Shown here: piece after piece, positions 16,996 to 24,579 of the stretch
Position numbering within the stretch: position 1 is the stretch's first letter
How the letters are laid out: each line of letters starts with the position of its first letter
DNA from: an uncultured Lachnospiraceae bacterium
Lineage (GTDB): Bacteria; Bacillota; Clostridia; Lachnospirales; Lachnospiraceae
Direction: 5' to 3'
Length of the DNA: 64,000 bases
Assembly: GCA_947626395.1 (NCBI GenBank)
Contig: CANQRU010000012.1
Coordinates: forward strand, 1-64,000
Made by a program: the position numbers and the translations under genes
Notes under the pieces: generated by a model
What the model was told of the DNA's origin: nothing
The model's input: the letters and a program-made list of their open reading frames with translations, nothing else
Database searches by the model: none

Positions 16996-17547
16996 ATGAT
17001 ACCAGAAGATATTTTCGATTATCAGATTCTCAGACTGACCGACGCCTTTTATGAGGCATATCCCCATTCATCTTACAAAGAAATGTTGAATAAGGCACAG
17101 AGGCCCTATAATTGCTTGCTGCTCCAGACTCATTACGAATATTTTATATGCATTCCATATCGCAGTAATATTTCTCACAGATATGCGTTTCATTTTAAGG
17201 AGTCAAAGCGGTCTCGGGAAAATCGGTCAGGGTTGGATTATTCGAAAATTGTAATTATTGCAAACAAAGAATTTATATCCTCCGAAGGGGCAGTCATTGA
17301 TCAGGACGAATATGCCGAAACAGTGAGCCATATTAGCCGGATTCGGCAGGAAGCGGAGCGTTTTGTTCAGGATTACATAGCGCATATTTCGGGTATGCAT
17401 TTGCTTTCAGAGCGTGAATTCGACCGCCGGTATCATTATGCGCCGTTAAAATATTTTCATAAGGAGCTGGGAATTAGTTCTGAAAATGTTGGCGGCGGTC
17501 CCGGTGGGAATTTGAATATGCCGGATGAGCCGGCAGAAAACCCTTGA
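16996..17547 (+). CDS. tenpN: type III toxin, TenpN family
   Basis: This protein of 183 residues matches the TenpIN toxin pattern as I know it: LTDAFYEAYPHSSYKEML, RPYNCLLLQTHYEYFICIPY, RSNISHRYAFHF, SGLDYSKIVII and VIDQDEY, in that order. TenpN toxins are endoribonucleases of the ToxN/AbiQ superfamily that cleave cellular RNA and process their own repeat RNA; several type III systems abort phage infection. The Gly/Asn/Pro-rich last ~20 residues look unstructured. It starts at ATG 16996 after GGGAG. The upstream tandem-repeat RNA and terminator give the complete expected locus. The family assignment rests on motif recall, strengthened by the context. Confidence 0.82.
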   Translation: MIPEDIFDYQILRLTDAFYEAYPHSSYKEMLNKAQRPYNCLLLQTHYEYFICIPYRSNISHRYAFHFKESKRSRENRSGLDYSKIVIIANKEFISSEGAVIDQDEYAETVSHISRIRQEAERFVQDYIAHISGMHLLSEREFDRRYHYAPLKYFHKELGISSENVGGGPGGNLNMPDEPAENP

Positions 17548-17573
17548 CAATTCCCCCGCCCGTGGTTTATGAT
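17544..17573 (+). promoter_or_regulatory. promoter of the valS leader
   Basis: TTGACA (17544-17549) overlaps the toxin stop codon; TATGAT (17568-17573) lies 18 bases on. It drives the T-box leader, the DUF6472 gene and valS. Confidence 0.75.
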
Positions 17574-17579
17574 GTGTGA

Positions 17580-17886
17580 TGATAAAGGTGGAGACGGAGA
17601 GGAGTACATCCATAACCCTGACAGAGAGGACTGTTCATCGGGTGGAAGGCAGTCTGAGGCAGTGTGGATGGAAGGTCGCTTCGGAACCGGGACGGGGAAC
17701 CGTATGCAGTAGCCGTTCACGCGTGGCCTGCGTTAGAGGGCTGTGAGAGATGTGGGACAGCGGCCGGCTGACCGGACGCGCGGATATGCGGATGCGCAGA
17801 AGCGGAAGCGGCGCCGGAAGGTCTCACGAACAAAGGTGGTACCGCGAACGTTTCGCCCTTTGCATGAGTGATCATGCAGAGGGCGT
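17580..17886 (+). promoter_or_regulatory. valine T-box leader
   Basis: This tRNA-sensing leader senses uncharged tRNA. The conserved T-box sequence AACAAAGGTGGTACCGCG lies at 17830-17847. Its TGGT (17838-17841) would pair with an acceptor end of ACCA, consistent with tRNA-Val. In stem I, an AGTA element near 17602-17605 precedes CATCCA, which pairs with TGGATG (17665-17670). GTC (17675-17677), a valine codon, sits in the specifier position. Uncharged tRNA-Val would stabilise the antiterminator and let transcription reach valS. Confidence 0.92.
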
Positions 17887-17896
17887 TTCCATTTTC
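17855..17896 (+). terminator. T-box terminator
   Basis: CGCCCTTTGCATGA (17855-17868) and TCATGCAGAGGGCG (17873-17886) form the stem, followed by TTTCCATTTT. It competes with the antiterminator built from the T-box sequence. Confidence 0.88.
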
Positions 17897-17981
17897 GCGA
17901 AGCGTTTTCGAGGCGGCGCGTACTGACAGCGACCGCCCCGGCGGTCCTATTCATTGCCGGTCATATAAAGGGGGTGATCCG

Positions 17982-18185
17982 GTGCAGGCAAAAGGAAGGA
18001 AAAAGACAACAGAAACCAGCTGCGACAGCTGCGCCAATCTGGTCTATGACGAGGATTACGAGGAATATGTCTGCGACGTCGATATGGACGAGGACGACTA
18101 CGGCCGCCTGATGGCGGACCGGTCATTCGTATGCCCCTACTACCGCAACGGCGACGAGTATGCGGTCGTGCGGCACCAGATGTAG
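17982..18185 (+). CDS. DUF6472 family small Cys protein
   Basis: This acidic protein of 67 residues has paired cysteines: CDSCANLVYDEDYEEYVCDV and, near the end, CPYYRNGDEY. The sequence fits DUF6472, small proteins of unknown function common in Clostridia. The four Cys suggest a zinc or iron site. It starts at GTG 17982 after AAGGGGGTGAT; ORFs reading further upstream run into the T-box terminator. It lies between the T-box and valS, 109 bases before valS, so it should be induced by valine starvation along with valS, which is the most informative clue to its role. Confidence 0.8.
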   Translation: MQAKGRKKTTETSCDSCANLVYDEDYEEYVCDVDMDEDDYGRLMADRSFVCPYYRNGDEYAVVRHQM

Positions 18186-18294
18186 CAATAAATCTTCAGG
18201 CTCCAGAAAGCACATAAGTTGCATCATCCGCAAAACCCACACGGGATGGCAGAAAAGGAGCCTTTGCAAAAAAGAAAGAAGGAGACAATCACAC

Positions 18295-21075
18295 ATGAAA
18301 GAACTGGAGAAAAATTACAACCCCGCCAAGATCGAAGGCGAGCTCTACGACCGCTGGATGAGCCGCGGGTATTTTAAGGCGAAGCCCAATCCGGACAAAA
18401 AGCCGTTTACCATTGTGATGCCGCCGCCCAACATTACCGGGCAGCTGCACATGGGCCACGCCCTGGATAACACGATGCAGGATATCATCATCCGCTACCG
18501 CCGGATGCAGGGCTACGAGGCCCTGTGGCAGCCGGGTACGGACCACGCGGCCATTGCTACCGAGGTGAAGGTGATCGACAGCCTGAAGAAGCAGGGCATC
18601 GAGAAGGAGGATCTGGGACGCGACGGCTTCCTGGAGAAATGCTGGGACTGGCGGAAGGAATACGGCGGCCGCATCATTAACCAGCTGCATAAGATGGGTT
18701 CCTCCGCCGACTGGGACCGGGAGCGCTTCACGATGGACGAAGGCTGCTCGGAGGCCGTGCTTGACGTGTTTACGCGCCTGTATGAGAAAGGCTGGATCTA
18801 CAAGGGCAGCCGCATCATCAACTGGTGCCCGGTGTGCCAGACCTCCATTTCCGACGCGGAGGTGATCCATGAGGACCAGAACGGCTATTTCTGGCATATC
18901 AATTATCCGATCGTGGGCGAGGAAGGCCGCTTCGTGGAGATCGCGACGACCCGTCCGGAGACGCTTTTGGGCGATACGGCGGTGGCCGTGAACCCGGAGG
19001 ATGAGCGCTATCAGGACCTGGTCGGGAAAATGCTGGAGCTGCCGCTGACCGGTCGCCAGATCCCGGTGATCGCCGACTCCTATGTGGACAAGGAATTCGG
19101 GACCGGCTGCGTGAAGATCACGCCGGCACACGACCCCAACGACTTCGAGGTGGGCAAGCGCCACAACCTGGCGGAGATCAATATCCTGCACGACGACGCG
19201 ACGATCAACCTGCCGGGCAGCAAATACGACGGTATGGACCGCTACGAGGCCCGCAAGGCGATGGTGGCGGATCTGGACGCCCTGGGTCTTCTGGTGAAGG
19301 TGGTTCCCCACACGCACGCCGTGGGTACCCACGACCGATGCGGCACCACCGTGGAGCCCATGATCAAGCCCCAGTGGTTCGTGAAGATGTCGGAAATGAT
19401 CAAACCTGCCGTGGAAGCCGTGAAGAACGGAGATATCACGCTGCTTCCCCAGCGCATGGATAAGATCTTTTACAGCTGGACCGACAATATCCGCGACTGG
19501 TGCATTTCCCGCCAGCTCTGGTGGGGCCACCGGATCCCGGCCTATTACTGCGCCGACTGCGGCGAGATGACGGTTTCTAAGACCCGCCCGGAGAAATGTC
19601 CCAAGTGCGGAAGCACGCATCTGAACCAGGACGAGGATACGCTGGATACCTGGTTCTCCTCCGCGCTGTGGCCCTTCTCCACGCTGGGATGGCCCGAGCA
19701 GACGGAAGACTTAAAATATTTCTACCCGACGGACGTGCTGGTGACCGGATACGATATCATTTTCTTCTGGGTCATCCGCATGATCTTCTCCGGCTACGAG
19801 CAGACCGGACAGAAGCCCTTCCACACGGTGCTGTTCCACGGCCTGATCCGCGACTCCCTGGGCCGGAAGATGAGCAAGTCTCTGGGAAACGGTATCGACC
19901 CGCTGGATGTCATTGACAAATACGGCGCCGACGCGCTGCGCATGACCCTGGTGACCGGCAACGCTCCCGGCAATGACATGCGCTTCTACTGGGAGCGGGT
20001 GGAGAACAGCCGCAATTTCGCCAACAAGATCTGGAACGCGTCCCGGTTCATCATGATGAATCTGGAGAAGGCGTCCCCCGAGCAGCTTCACGCCTACGAT
20101 ATCGCTTTCGGCGTCAAGCCCTGCCCGACCGCGAACGGCGGCGACGGAACCTGCGTAAACTGCAGCAGCGTGGAGCCGCTGACACTGGCGGATAAATGGA
20201 TCCTTTCCCGGGTCAACGACCTGATCCGTGAAGCAACCTATAACCTTGATAAATATGAACTGGGCATCGCGCTGCAGAAGGTGTACGATTTCGTGTGGGA
20301 GGAGTTCTGCGACTGGTACATCGAGATGGTGAAGGCCCGTCTGTGGAACGACGACGACAAGACCCATACGGCGGCTATCTGGACGCTGAAAACGGTGCTG
20401 GTGCAGTCGTTAAAGCTTCTGCATCCGTACATTCCGTTCATCACCGAGGAGATCTTCTGCAATCTGCTGGATGATAACGAGACGATCACTGTGGCCCAGA
20501 TGCATCCCGACGGGACGGTGACGGAGAGCGAGAGCACGGAGCGGTCCATCATGATCTCGTCCTGGCCGCTGTACCGCGAGGCGTGGAATTTCGCGAAGGA
20601 AGAGGCCGAGGTGGAGACCATCAAGGACGCAGTCCGCGCGATCCGCACGGTGCGTACTTCGATGACGGTGCCGCCCAGCAAGAAGGCCCATGTGTATGTG
20701 GTGTCGGAGAATCAGGAGCTTCTGGACATCTTCGAGCGCAGCAAGGCGTTCTTTGCGCTCTTAGGATACGCCAGTGAGGTGAGCCTGCAGACTGACAAGA
20801 CCGGGATTCCGGAGAATGCGGTATCTACGGTGATCGCCCAGGCGGCCATCTACATTCCGCTGGCGGAGCTGATCGATATCGCGAAGGAGATCGAGAGGCT
20901 GGAGAAAGAGGAGACACGGCTTGTGGGCGAACTGGCACGTGTGAACGGGATGCTTAGTAATGAGCGCTTCGTGAGCAAGGCTCCGGCGGCGAAGATCGCT
21001 GAGGAGCGGGAGAAGAAGCAGAAGTATGAACAGATGATGGAGCAGGTGAAGGAGAGATTGGCGCAGCTGCGGTAG
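18295..21075 (+). CDS. valS: valyl-tRNA synthetase
   Basis: This class I aminoacyl-tRNA synthetase of 926 residues charges tRNA-Val in the cytoplasm. The HIGH motif appears as HMGH (52-55, within PPPNITGQLHMGHALD) and the KMSKS motif at 525-529 (GRKMSKSLGNGIDP). The editing domain lies between them, and zinc-type CxxC pairs occur (CADCGE ... CPKCGS). The last ~65 residues form the coiled coil typical of ValRS (EIERLEKEETRLVGELARVN). It starts at ATG 18295 after AAGAAGGAG. Expression is governed by the valine T-box leader at 17580-17886. No truncation is seen. Confidence 0.97.
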   Translation: MKELEKNYNPAKIEGELYDRWMSRGYFKAKPNPDKKPFTIVMPPPNITGQLHMGHALDNTMQDIIIRYRRMQGYEALWQPGTDHAAIATEVKVIDSLKKQGIEKEDLGRDGFLEKCWDWRKEYGGRIINQLHKMGSSADWDRERFTMDEGCSEAVLDVFTRLYEKGWIYKGSRIINWCPVCQTSISDAEVIHEDQNGYFWHINYPIVGEEGRFVEIATTRPETLLGDTAVAVNPEDERYQDLVGKMLELPLTGRQIPVIADSYVDKEFGTGCVKITPAHDPNDFEVGKRHNLAEINILHDDATINLPGSKYDGMDRYEARKAMVADLDALGLLVKVVPHTHAVGTHDRCGTTVEPMIKPQWFVKMSEMIKPAVEAVKNGDITLLPQRMDKIFYSWTDNIRDWCISRQLWWGHRIPAYYCADCGEMTVSKTRPEKCPKCGSTHLNQDEDTLDTWFSSALWPFSTLGWPEQTEDLKYFYPTDVLVTGYDIIFFWVIRMIFSGYEQTGQKPFHTVLFHGLIRDSLGRKMSKSLGNGIDPLDVIDKYGADALRMTLVTGNAPGNDMRFYWERVENSRNFANKIWNASRFIMMNLEKASPEQLHAYDIAFGVKPCPTANGGDGTCVNCSSVEPLTLADKWILSRVNDLIREATYNLDKYELGIALQKVYDFVWEEFCDWYIEMVKARLWNDDDKTHTAAIWTLKTVLVQSLKLLHPYIPFITEEIFCNLLDDNETITVAQMHPDGTVTESESTERSIMISSWPLYREAWNFAKEEAEVETIKDAVRAIRTVRTSMTVPPSKKAHVYVVSENQELLDIFERSKAFFALLGYASEVSLQTDKTGIPENAVSTVIAQAAIYIPLAELIDIAKEIERLEKEETRLVGELARVNGMLSNERFVSKAPAAKIAEEREKKQKYEQMMEQVKERLAQLR

Positions 21076-21150
21076 GGGCGTGGATTCGCATGTTCTGTCG
21101 GTGTGCATTCCAAAGAATATAAGGGGTGCGCATATGGTCGCGGGAGGTAC

Positions 21151-21406
21151 GCGTGGCAGACGGGGCCGGGACACATCCTGAACGCTCATGACTCCGAAGG
21201 GAAGTCTTTCTAAATTCAAAAACGCCAGTTTGAGGGCAACGGCAAATTCGCGAGAATTTCTGAAGAAATTCTCGCTCAGGTTGCCGCTCCGCCCATGACT
21301 TGTGGTCATGGGCGTCGACCCTCAAACTGGCGTTTTCTCATTAAGAAAGACTAACCCTTCTCCGTAAATCGCGCCCAGGATGTGTCCCGGCCCCGTCTGT
21401 CACGCT
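21151..21406 (+). repeat. structured palindromic element, copy A (plus orientation), unrecognised family
   Basis: This ~256-bp element can fold on itself along its whole length. Outer arms: 21151-21180 pairs with 21376-21405 with one mismatch. Inner arms: the segment around AACGCCAGTTTGAGGG (21220-21235) pairs with 21321-21337. The apex carries two hairpins: GCGAGAATTTC / GAAATTCTCGC (21250-21260 / 21265-21275) and CGCCCATGAC / GTCATGGGCG (21290-21299 / 21305-21314). Unpaired segments GCTCATGACTCCGAAGG (21184-21200) and CTAACCCTTCTCCGTAAATC (21351-21370) recur in copy B. It could be an RNA gene, a mobile structured repeat or an elaborate terminator after valS. ORFs running through it are side effects of the palindrome. 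Confidence 0.8.
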
Positions 21407-21528
21407 GTGTTGCCGCTGGCGGAACTTTTGCTGTAGAAGATTCGTTCTTTTTATCGACTTCTAAAATGATTCTCTGCCGCCGGCGCGATGGCGTGAAGGA
21501 AGCTAGGACTTTAGTCCTTGCGAAAACA

Positions 21529-21770
21529 CAGCGAGAGGAAGCCCCGCCGTCTGCGCGATTTGTGGAGGAGGGTTAGAGGTTCTTAGGCGAAAAGCGGCCG
21601 CCGCCGGGGCCGGAGTCCCTGACCTCAAGTCAGGGACGGAGCGCAAGCTGAGTGAGAAATCCCTTCAGGATTTCTCACGAATTTGACGGAGCCCCGGCGG
21701 CGGCCGCTTTTTGTCTTAGAACCTCTTCCCTCCGGAACCATGAGCGCAGGCGGCGGGGCTTCCTCTCGCG
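21529..21770 (-). repeat. structured palindromic element, copy B (minus orientation), homologous to copy A
   Basis: Read on the minus strand, this ~240-bp element has the architecture of copy A. Outer arms pair 21530-21546 with 21754-21770, and GCGGCCGCCGCCGGGGC (21594-21610) with 21691-21707. Apical hairpins are GTGAGAAATCC / GGATTTCTCAC (21652-21662 / 21668-21678) and GTCCCTGAC / GTCAGGGAC (21615-21623 / 21629-21637). Helix sequences differ from copy A while pairing is kept. Unpaired stretches are conserved: minus-strand GCTCATG.TTCCGGAGGGAAG (21725-21745), CTAACCCTCCTCC then AAATCGCGC (21553-21576), and the inter-hairpin linker TCAGCTTGCGCTCC (21638-21651) against TCAGGTTGCCGCTC in copy A. 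Confidence 0.8.
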
Positions 21771-21871
21771 TACCTCTCGCGACTATGTGCCACATTTTGC
21801 CGGCAAATATCACCTATCAGCTCAAAATTTCATTTCAACATCCCGCCATCGAAAATTAATTTCCAAAAAGA

Positions 21872-21900
21872 TTGCATTCCGCGCCCATATGAAATATGAT
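21872..21900 (+). promoter_or_regulatory. promoter of the GNAT/EEP/NamZ operon
   Basis: TTGCAT (21872-21877), 17-base spacer, TATGAT (21895-21900), 41 bases before the GNAT start codon. Confidence 0.6.
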
Positions 21901-21941
21901 GATGTATATGGACATCGCATTCTCCACGGAAAGGAGTCCGC

Positions 21942-22910
21942 ATGTATACGGAAGTATTTCAGAAAAGCCGGGTTGCCGGCCAGATATACGACTTATGGTC
22001 GGAATGCGCGGGAGAGAACGATTTCCCGTATAAAGCGTTGAATTCCGACGAACTTGAACGTCTTCTGCTGGCGGCGGAGCCGGGCATTGGGAAGATAACG
22101 CTTCTCCACGAGAGCGGCCGTGCCTTCGCAGGCGGCAGTTATACAGAAGACGAAGGGCGGGGCTTTATCACCATGGTTCTGACAGCGGCCGATGCCAGAA
22201 GAAGCGGCCTTGGCAGTGAGATGCTTTACGCTCTTGAGGCGGAAATGAAAAAACGTTTCCATTTGAAAGAGATACATATATCCTATTTCGATCCGGTCAA
22301 TCTGGTCTGGGAGATTCCCGGTCATCCGGGCTGCGAGCATCCCAATTCGCCCGGCGTGGATATATCGTCGCCGGCTTATGAATTCTTCCATGCCGTGGGA
22401 TATCGGGACTACTCGCGGCAGAACAGTTATTTCAGGCAGATCGGAGACTATGAGGTTCCCGCATCCATCAGGGAGATCGAGGCGCGGCTGAACGCGGACG
22501 GTTATTTTATCCGCGTCTATGATCCGGATACGATGGAGGGCATGACGGATCTGATCGATCATCTTGGAAATTCCATGTGGAGAAGATCGATCCTGGGTGA
22601 ACCGCTTCCTGCAGACGGCGGACGGCCGATCCTTGTGCCGGTGAAGAACGGCAGGGTCCTGGGATTTGCGGGGCCGCTGGATGTGGAAGTCAGCGGAAGA
22701 GGTTTCTTTTCCGGGATCGCCGTCGATCCGTCCGCCAGGGGCCGGGGTGTGGCAAAGGTATTATTCTCGGCGCTCTGCGCGAATCTGCGGGCGATCGGAG
22801 CCGGCTATATGACGCTCTTTACCGGCGAGGATAACCCGGCCAGAAGGATCTACGAGGCGGCAGGGTTCACGATCGTGAAGAGCTGGGCGGATATGAAGAA
22901 GGAGGTATGA
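21942..22910 (+). CDS. tandem GNAT N-acetyltransferase
   Basis: This cytoplasmic protein of 322 residues has two GNAT-type halves that transfer acetyl or acyl groups from CoA. The first half has VLTAADARRSGLGSEMLYAL and the second IAVDPSARGRGVAKVLFSAL, each an acetyl-CoA-binding RxxGxG/A loop, and ends with the typical NPARRIYEAAGF. It starts at ATG 21942 after AAAGGAG. The stop lies just before the GTG of the next gene, with AGGAGG inside its own 3' end, so the three genes to 25758 form one operon. With the NamZ enzyme downstream, the substrate could be an amino sugar or muropeptide, which is inferred. Confidence 0.85.
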   Translation: MYTEVFQKSRVAGQIYDLWSECAGENDFPYKALNSDELERLLLAAEPGIGKITLLHESGRAFAGGSYTEDEGRGFITMVLTAADARRSGLGSEMLYALEAEMKKRFHLKEIHISYFDPVNLVWEIPGHPGCEHPNSPGVDISSPAYEFFHAVGYRDYSRQNSYFRQIGDYEVPASIREIEARLNADGYFIRVYDPDTMEGMTDLIDHLGNSMWRRSILGEPLPADGGRPILVPVKNGRVLGFAGPLDVEVSGRGFFSGIAVDPSARGRGVAKVLFSALCANLRAIGAGYMTLFTGEDNPARRIYEAAGFTIVKSWADMKKEV

Positions 22911-22913
22911 GCG

Positions 22914-24539
22914 GTGGAACCGATGGAATTATACGGGGAAATCGGGCTATTGCCGGAAGATATCGAGTTCCTTAAGGAGAGCGCGAAGCGCCTGCCGTTA
23001 CAGGAACTGGACGGCTTTATTGAGGGAATGACCTGCATGGAAACGGCGGAGCAGGCGTATCTGGGACTGAAGGATTGGCTGGACGCGTATGAGAGGTCGC
23101 GGCAGGAGATGGTTGGTGCGGTTAATAAGCGTCTTCGCAGCTATGATATGCTGTACTGCCATCTTGAGAGCGCCCGCCGCGTCTATGAAAAATACCGTTC
23201 CATGGGGATATCCGAACGCATTTTCATCGATACGATGAAATGCTTTCCGCGTTTCATGGGCGAATGCCAGGTGCGAAATGGAAGCCGGTATTTTGAGAGA
23301 GACTTCTGGACCTACCGGCAGACAAGTATGCGGCTGTTTCGGATCGGCGCGCTGGAATACGAGATGGTAAAGGAACCGGCGGATGGAACACTCAGCATTC
23401 ATCTGCATATTCCGTCTGACGCGGATCTCTCCGGATCGTCCGTGGATGTGTCGCTGCGGGAGGCGGAAGAATTTTTCCATCAGTATTATCCGTCCTATGA
23501 CGGCGCGGAATATGTATGCGGATCCTGGCTGCTGTCGCCGGCTCTGGGACGGCTTCTTCCGGAAGGAAGCCATATTCTCGCGTTTCAGTGGCGGTTCATT
23601 ATCGACCGGGTGAATGAGGATGATAAATCCTACATGCGGTGGCTGTTTCAGTCGCCGGAAGATACGCCGGTCTCCGACTTGCCGGAACGGACCCGCCTTC
23701 AGCGAACCGCAAAGGCTTATCTGCTGGACGGCGGGAAGATCGGTTCGGGCCGCGGGAGACTGCGGAAATCTATGCAGGTCTCAGTGATGACCTTTAATAT
23801 CCAGCACGGACTTGATTATAAGCGCCGGAAAGCGGCGCGCGCGGCCGGAGCGGGAGCGGAGGAGGTTATCGATCTGCCGTTATTTGCGGATGCGATCAGA
23901 ACCTGCGGCGCGGATATTATCGGCTTAAATGAAGTGCGCGAAGTGATGCCGGGAATCAGCGATCCGGAATTTATGCCGCAGGTGAAACAGATCGCGGAAA
24001 GGCTGGGGTACCGGTACTATTGCTTCGGACGCGCGATCGATATTGAAGGCAGGGGCGCCTACGGGGATGGGATCATTTCCAGATATCCGATCCTGAGTGC
24101 CGAAACGGCGGCGATACCGGATCCTCCCGTGAAGGATGAACCGGTATATTATGAATCGCGCTGCGTGATCCGGGCGGAAATCGACCTGGGAACGCAGAAG
24201 CTGACGGTGCTGGTGACTCATATGGGACTGGCTTCATCGGAAGCGAAGAACGCGGTACAGACGGTTCTTTCCCTGGTCAGACCGGGCGAACCGACGGTTC
24301 TGATGGGAGATTTCAATCAGACGCCGGACAGTCCGGTCCTGAGGCCTTTGCAGGAAATTTTCGAGGACGCGGGGAAGCTTCTGACGCCGGGCGAAGAACG
24401 GACGTTTCCGTCGGATGTACCGGACTGTAAGATCGATTATATCATGACGGCCGGTCCGGCGAGAGCGGTGCGGGCGGCCGTCCCGGATCTGATAGTCAGC
24501 GACCACAGGCCGCATATAGCGGTGGTAGAGTTGGGCTGA
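22914..24539 (+). CDS. acyltransferase-like domain fused to an endonuclease/exonuclease/phosphatase domain
   Basis: This two-part protein has 541 residues. Residues 1-285 resemble a GNAT-type acyltransferase with an N-terminal helical domain (DUF5596-like); this is a lower-confidence match. Residues 290-541 are a clear EEP domain: MTFNIQHG, LNEVRE (metal-binding Glu), GDFNQTPDS and the terminal SDHRPH. EEP enzymes are Mg2+-dependent phosphodiesterases acting on nucleic acids, phospholipids or sugar phosphates. It starts at GTG 22914, 8 bases after AGGAGG; ATG 22923 is the alternative. Fusion of these two activities is unusual. Its place between a GNAT and NamZ suggests joint action on a cell-wall-derived substrate. 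Confidence 0.78.
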   Translation: MEPMELYGEIGLLPEDIEFLKESAKRLPLQELDGFIEGMTCMETAEQAYLGLKDWLDAYERSRQEMVGAVNKRLRSYDMLYCHLESARRVYEKYRSMGISERIFIDTMKCFPRFMGECQVRNGSRYFERDFWTYRQTSMRLFRIGALEYEMVKEPADGTLSIHLHIPSDADLSGSSVDVSLREAEEFFHQYYPSYDGAEYVCGSWLLSPALGRLLPEGSHILAFQWRFIIDRVNEDDKSYMRWLFQSPEDTPVSDLPERTRLQRTAKAYLLDGGKIGSGRGRLRKSMQVSVMTFNIQHGLDYKRRKAARAAGAGAEEVIDLPLFADAIRTCGADIIGLNEVREVMPGISDPEFMPQVKQIAERLGYRYYCFGRAIDIEGRGAYGDGIISRYPILSAETAAIPDPPVKDEPVYYESRCVIRAEIDLGTQKLTVLVTHMGLASSEAKNAVQTVLSLVRPGEPTVLMGDFNQTPDSPVLRPLQEIFEDAGKLLTPGEERTFPSDVPDCKIDYIMTAGPARAVRAAVPDLIVSDHRPHIAVVELG

Positions 24540-24579
24540 GACGGCAGGAAAGGAAATTGTTTGAGAAGGAGGAACTGCG

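Noticed and set aside
18289-19620. Long minus-strand frame opposite valS
   Set aside because: Antisense shadow of a certain gene; low-complexity composition.
21382-22041. Plus-strand open frames through the structured elements (about 60-130 residues)
   Set aside because: They follow the palindromic arms, lack ribosome sites and resemble no protein; minus-strand frames there are equally long because of the symmetry.
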